Source: Deltaproteobacteria bacterium (GTDB taxonomy: Bacteria > Desulfobacterota > Desulfobacteria > Desulfobacterales > ETH-SRB1). Taken from it: a stretch of DNA of 5,728 nucleotides. Below, piece by piece: positions 4,227-5,728 of the stretch. How positions within the stretch are numbered: the stretch's first letter is position 1; each line of letters starts with the position of its first letter. A program made the position numbers and the translations under genes. The DNA lies in assembly GCA_030627475.1 (NCBI GenBank), contig DAOURZ010000106.1, positions 1 to 5,728 on the forward strand, read 5' to 3'. The notes beneath the pieces were generated by a model. The model ran no database searches. It was not told the DNA's origin and was given only the letters and a program-made list of their open reading frames with translations.

Positions 4227-5728
4227 AATACATTAAAGCCCTGTTCAACTATGCCGGTCACCGGGCCTGGATAGCCCTTGGCATGATGCTTCTGCTTGGC
4301 CTGACCCAGGGAATCGGACTTGTCATGATCATCCCGTTCCTCCATGTCATCGGCATAGCCTCATCCAATGGAGTCAATGGATATGCTGAAAAATTTATTG
4401 AAATTATGGAGTTCATTGGTGCGGAACCCACGATGTTCTTCGTGATTTGCACCTATCTTCTCATTATTTCGCTCCATGCATTTGGCACAAAATTCAAGGA
4501 TATTTTAACAACACAAATTGTCAGGGGATTTACCCAATATCTTGAAGATCGGCTCTACTCACTGTTCAGCAATATGAACTGGCTGTGTTTTCTGAGAACC
4601 AGGGATTCCGACATTATTCATGTGTTGACCGCTGATATTGCAAGGGTTGCCTTTGCTACCCAGCAGGTGTTTCAATTGATTGTGTCGGCCATTCTTGTGA
4701 CAATTCACATCCTGTTCTCCTTCAGCATCTCTGTACCCATGACGCTATCTGCACTTGCCTGCGGAACTGTATTTCTTCTGGTGTTGCGACCATTTAACAA
4801 GCATGCCGCCCACTTTGGTCTCTCCCTGAGAAATGCCAGAAATAACCTTTATGCACTGGTGACAGAGCACATCGGTGGTATGAAAATTTCGAAAAGCTAT
4901 AATCTTGAAGCACAGCACAAAAAGAATTTTTATGCCACAACTGAAACAATTACCCGGCAGATGATTCAGTTTACAAAAATCAACAGCGCCACCCGGATGT
5001 GTTACCAGATTGGGGCCGCTTCAGCCATTGCCGTATTTATTCTTATTGGCGTGGAGTGGATACATATGCCGGCTGTCAATCTCATGGTCATTGTTTTTCT
5101 ATTTTCCAGGATTTTACCCGGATTTTCAAATCTTCAACAATGCTTTCAGAGGATTATAAATTCCATGCCTTCCTTCATGGCCGTTTTAAACATGGAAGAA
5201 CGATTTAAGGCTGGTGCAGAAACTGAAGAAGAACGTCTTCGTGGAGATGATGATGAAGCAGATACCCACGACCATGCCCATGATATTCATGCTCATGGCC
5301 ATGAAGATATTAATAGCCATAATGGATATGTATTCCTAATAAATTCCCGAACCTTTACACTGGAAAAAGAGCTGCGTTTTGATTCTGTCTCGTTCCGATA
5401 TGATAAAAACAGAACTGACTGGACATTAAATAATATTAATTTTTTAATACCAGCCAATGCCACGACAGCTATTGCCGGACATTCAGGCGCAGGAAAAAGC
5501 TCCGTTGCAGATTTAATTCTCGGGCTCCTGGCTCCGGATAAAGGTCAAATATCCATTGACGGAAAAATTCTTTCTGATAAATTATTGCAGCGGTGGCGGC
5601 AACGTGTGGGTTATGTGCCCCAGGAGACCTTTTTGTTCCATGAATCCATCAGAGATAATCTTATGAAAGCCCAGCCAGATGCCAGTACGGCCCAATTATG
5701 GGAGGTGCTTGAAAGCGCATCTGCCAGG
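4217..5728 (+). CDS. ABC exporter, fused permease and ATPase (3' end beyond window)
   Basis: An uninterrupted frame of 504 codons runs off the window edge. It is a type I exporter half-transporter (MsbA/HlyB plan), expected to work as a dimer in the inner membrane. Hydrophobic segments lie near residues 17-42, 70-90, 150-172, 174-194, 263-281 and 284-302, giving the usual six-helix membrane domain. The ATPase domain begins near 385 (ELRFDSVSFRYD). It has Walker A GHSGAGKSS at 421-429 and the Q-loop GYVPQ with Gln469. The signature motif, Walker B and H-loop would be in the missing part. Residues 344-368 form an unusual acidic, His-rich insert between the two domains. ATG 4217 is the earliest possible start because an in-frame TAA lies at 4205. 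The ATGctccTGA overlap with the preceding gene and the lack of a good ribosome site suggest translational coupling. The cargo cannot be named; lipid, glycan or peptide are all possible. Confidence 0.9.
   Translation, partial: MLLKYIKALFNYAGHRAWIALGMMLLLGLTQGIGLVMIIPFLHVIGIASSNGVNGYAEKFIEIMEFIGAEPTMFFVICTYLLIISLHAFGTKFKDILTTQIVRGFTQYLEDRLYSLFSNMNWLCFLRTRDSDIIHVLTADIARVAFATQQVFQLIVSAILVTIHILFSFSISVPMTLSALACGTVFLLVLRPFNKHAAHFGLSLRNARNNLYALVTEHIGGMKISKSYNLEAQHKKNFYATTETITRQMIQFTKINSATRMCYQIGAASAIAVFILIGVEWIHMPAVNLMVIVFLFSRILPGFSNLQQCFQRIINSMPSFMAVLNMEERFKAGAETEEERLRGDDDEADTHDHAHDIHAHGHEDINSHNGYVFLINSRTFTLEKELRFDSVSFRYDKNRTDWTLNNINFLIPANATTAIAGHSGAGKSSVADLILGLLAPDKGQISIDGKILSDKLLQRWRQRVGYVPQETFLFHESIRDNLMKAQPDASTAQLWEVLESASAR
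5246..5320 (+). other. Asp/His-rich insert between membrane and ATPase domains of the ABC exporter
   Basis: Codons 344-349 encode mostly Asp and Glu. Codons 351-368 contain seven His (351, 353, 355, 358, 360, 362, 368) in an alternating H-x-H pattern mixed with Asp. Ordinary exporters have only a short linker here. The pattern resembles the metal-binding His-rich loops of zinc and nickel transporters and chaperones, so metal binding is inferred. The position on the cytoplasmic side follows from the six-helix topology. Confidence 0.75.

Noticed and set aside
4999..5208. 69-codon forward open frame
   Set aside because: It lies within the ABC exporter in another frame. The exporter frame is continuous here and encodes membrane helices 5-6.

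Overview
The window most resembles accessory DNA of a Gram-negative anaerobe-type proteobacterium. Moderate GC, AT-rich spacers, a half-size type I specificity gene beside hsdM, a four-helix-bundle gene and an NTP_transf_5/ABC exporter pair would all fit a Desulfobacteria-like (deltaproteobacterial) genome. That placement rests on overall impression, not on a marker gene, and is tentative. All recognised genes lie on the + strand. No tRNA, rRNA or CRISPR array was seen.

Left block (1-2599): after a 181-base leader comes a type I DNA-modification cassette. It consists of a short hsdS with one target-recognition domain (182-760), 3 bases, then a full-length hsdM (764-2341). Six bases after hsdM starts a gene of the four-helix-bundle (S23/23S intervening-sequence) family. 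That gene is cut off after about 69 codons by a 125-bp palindromic element. No hsdR is visible, so the window shows only modification functions: either an orphan methylation module or an R-M operon whose tail was lost.

Middle block (2555-2903): the 125-bp element has 25-base imperfect terminal inverted repeats (22/25 matching, outer 14 perfect) and looks like a MITE or REP/BIME-type mobile palindrome. Beyond it lies about 220 bases of AT-rich non-coding DNA with a small inverted repeat and a good sigma70-like promoter (TTGACG, 17 bases, TATTAT) facing the right block. The four-helix-bundle gene does not resume on the far side, so the element marks a rearrangement boundary rather than a simple clean insertion.

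Right block (2904-5728): a nucleotidyltransferase-fold protein of the NTP_transf_5 type is followed, with a 10-base overlap, by a type I ABC exporter (fused membrane and ATPase domains). The exporter runs off the window edge before its signature motif. It carries an unusual Asp- and His-rich insert (7 His in 18 residues) between the membrane domain and the ATPase. NTP_transf_5 proteins next to exporters occur in lasso-peptide/RiPP and cell-surface biosynthesis loci, so the pair may open a modification-and-export operon whose other genes lie downstream. The substrate cannot be told from this window.
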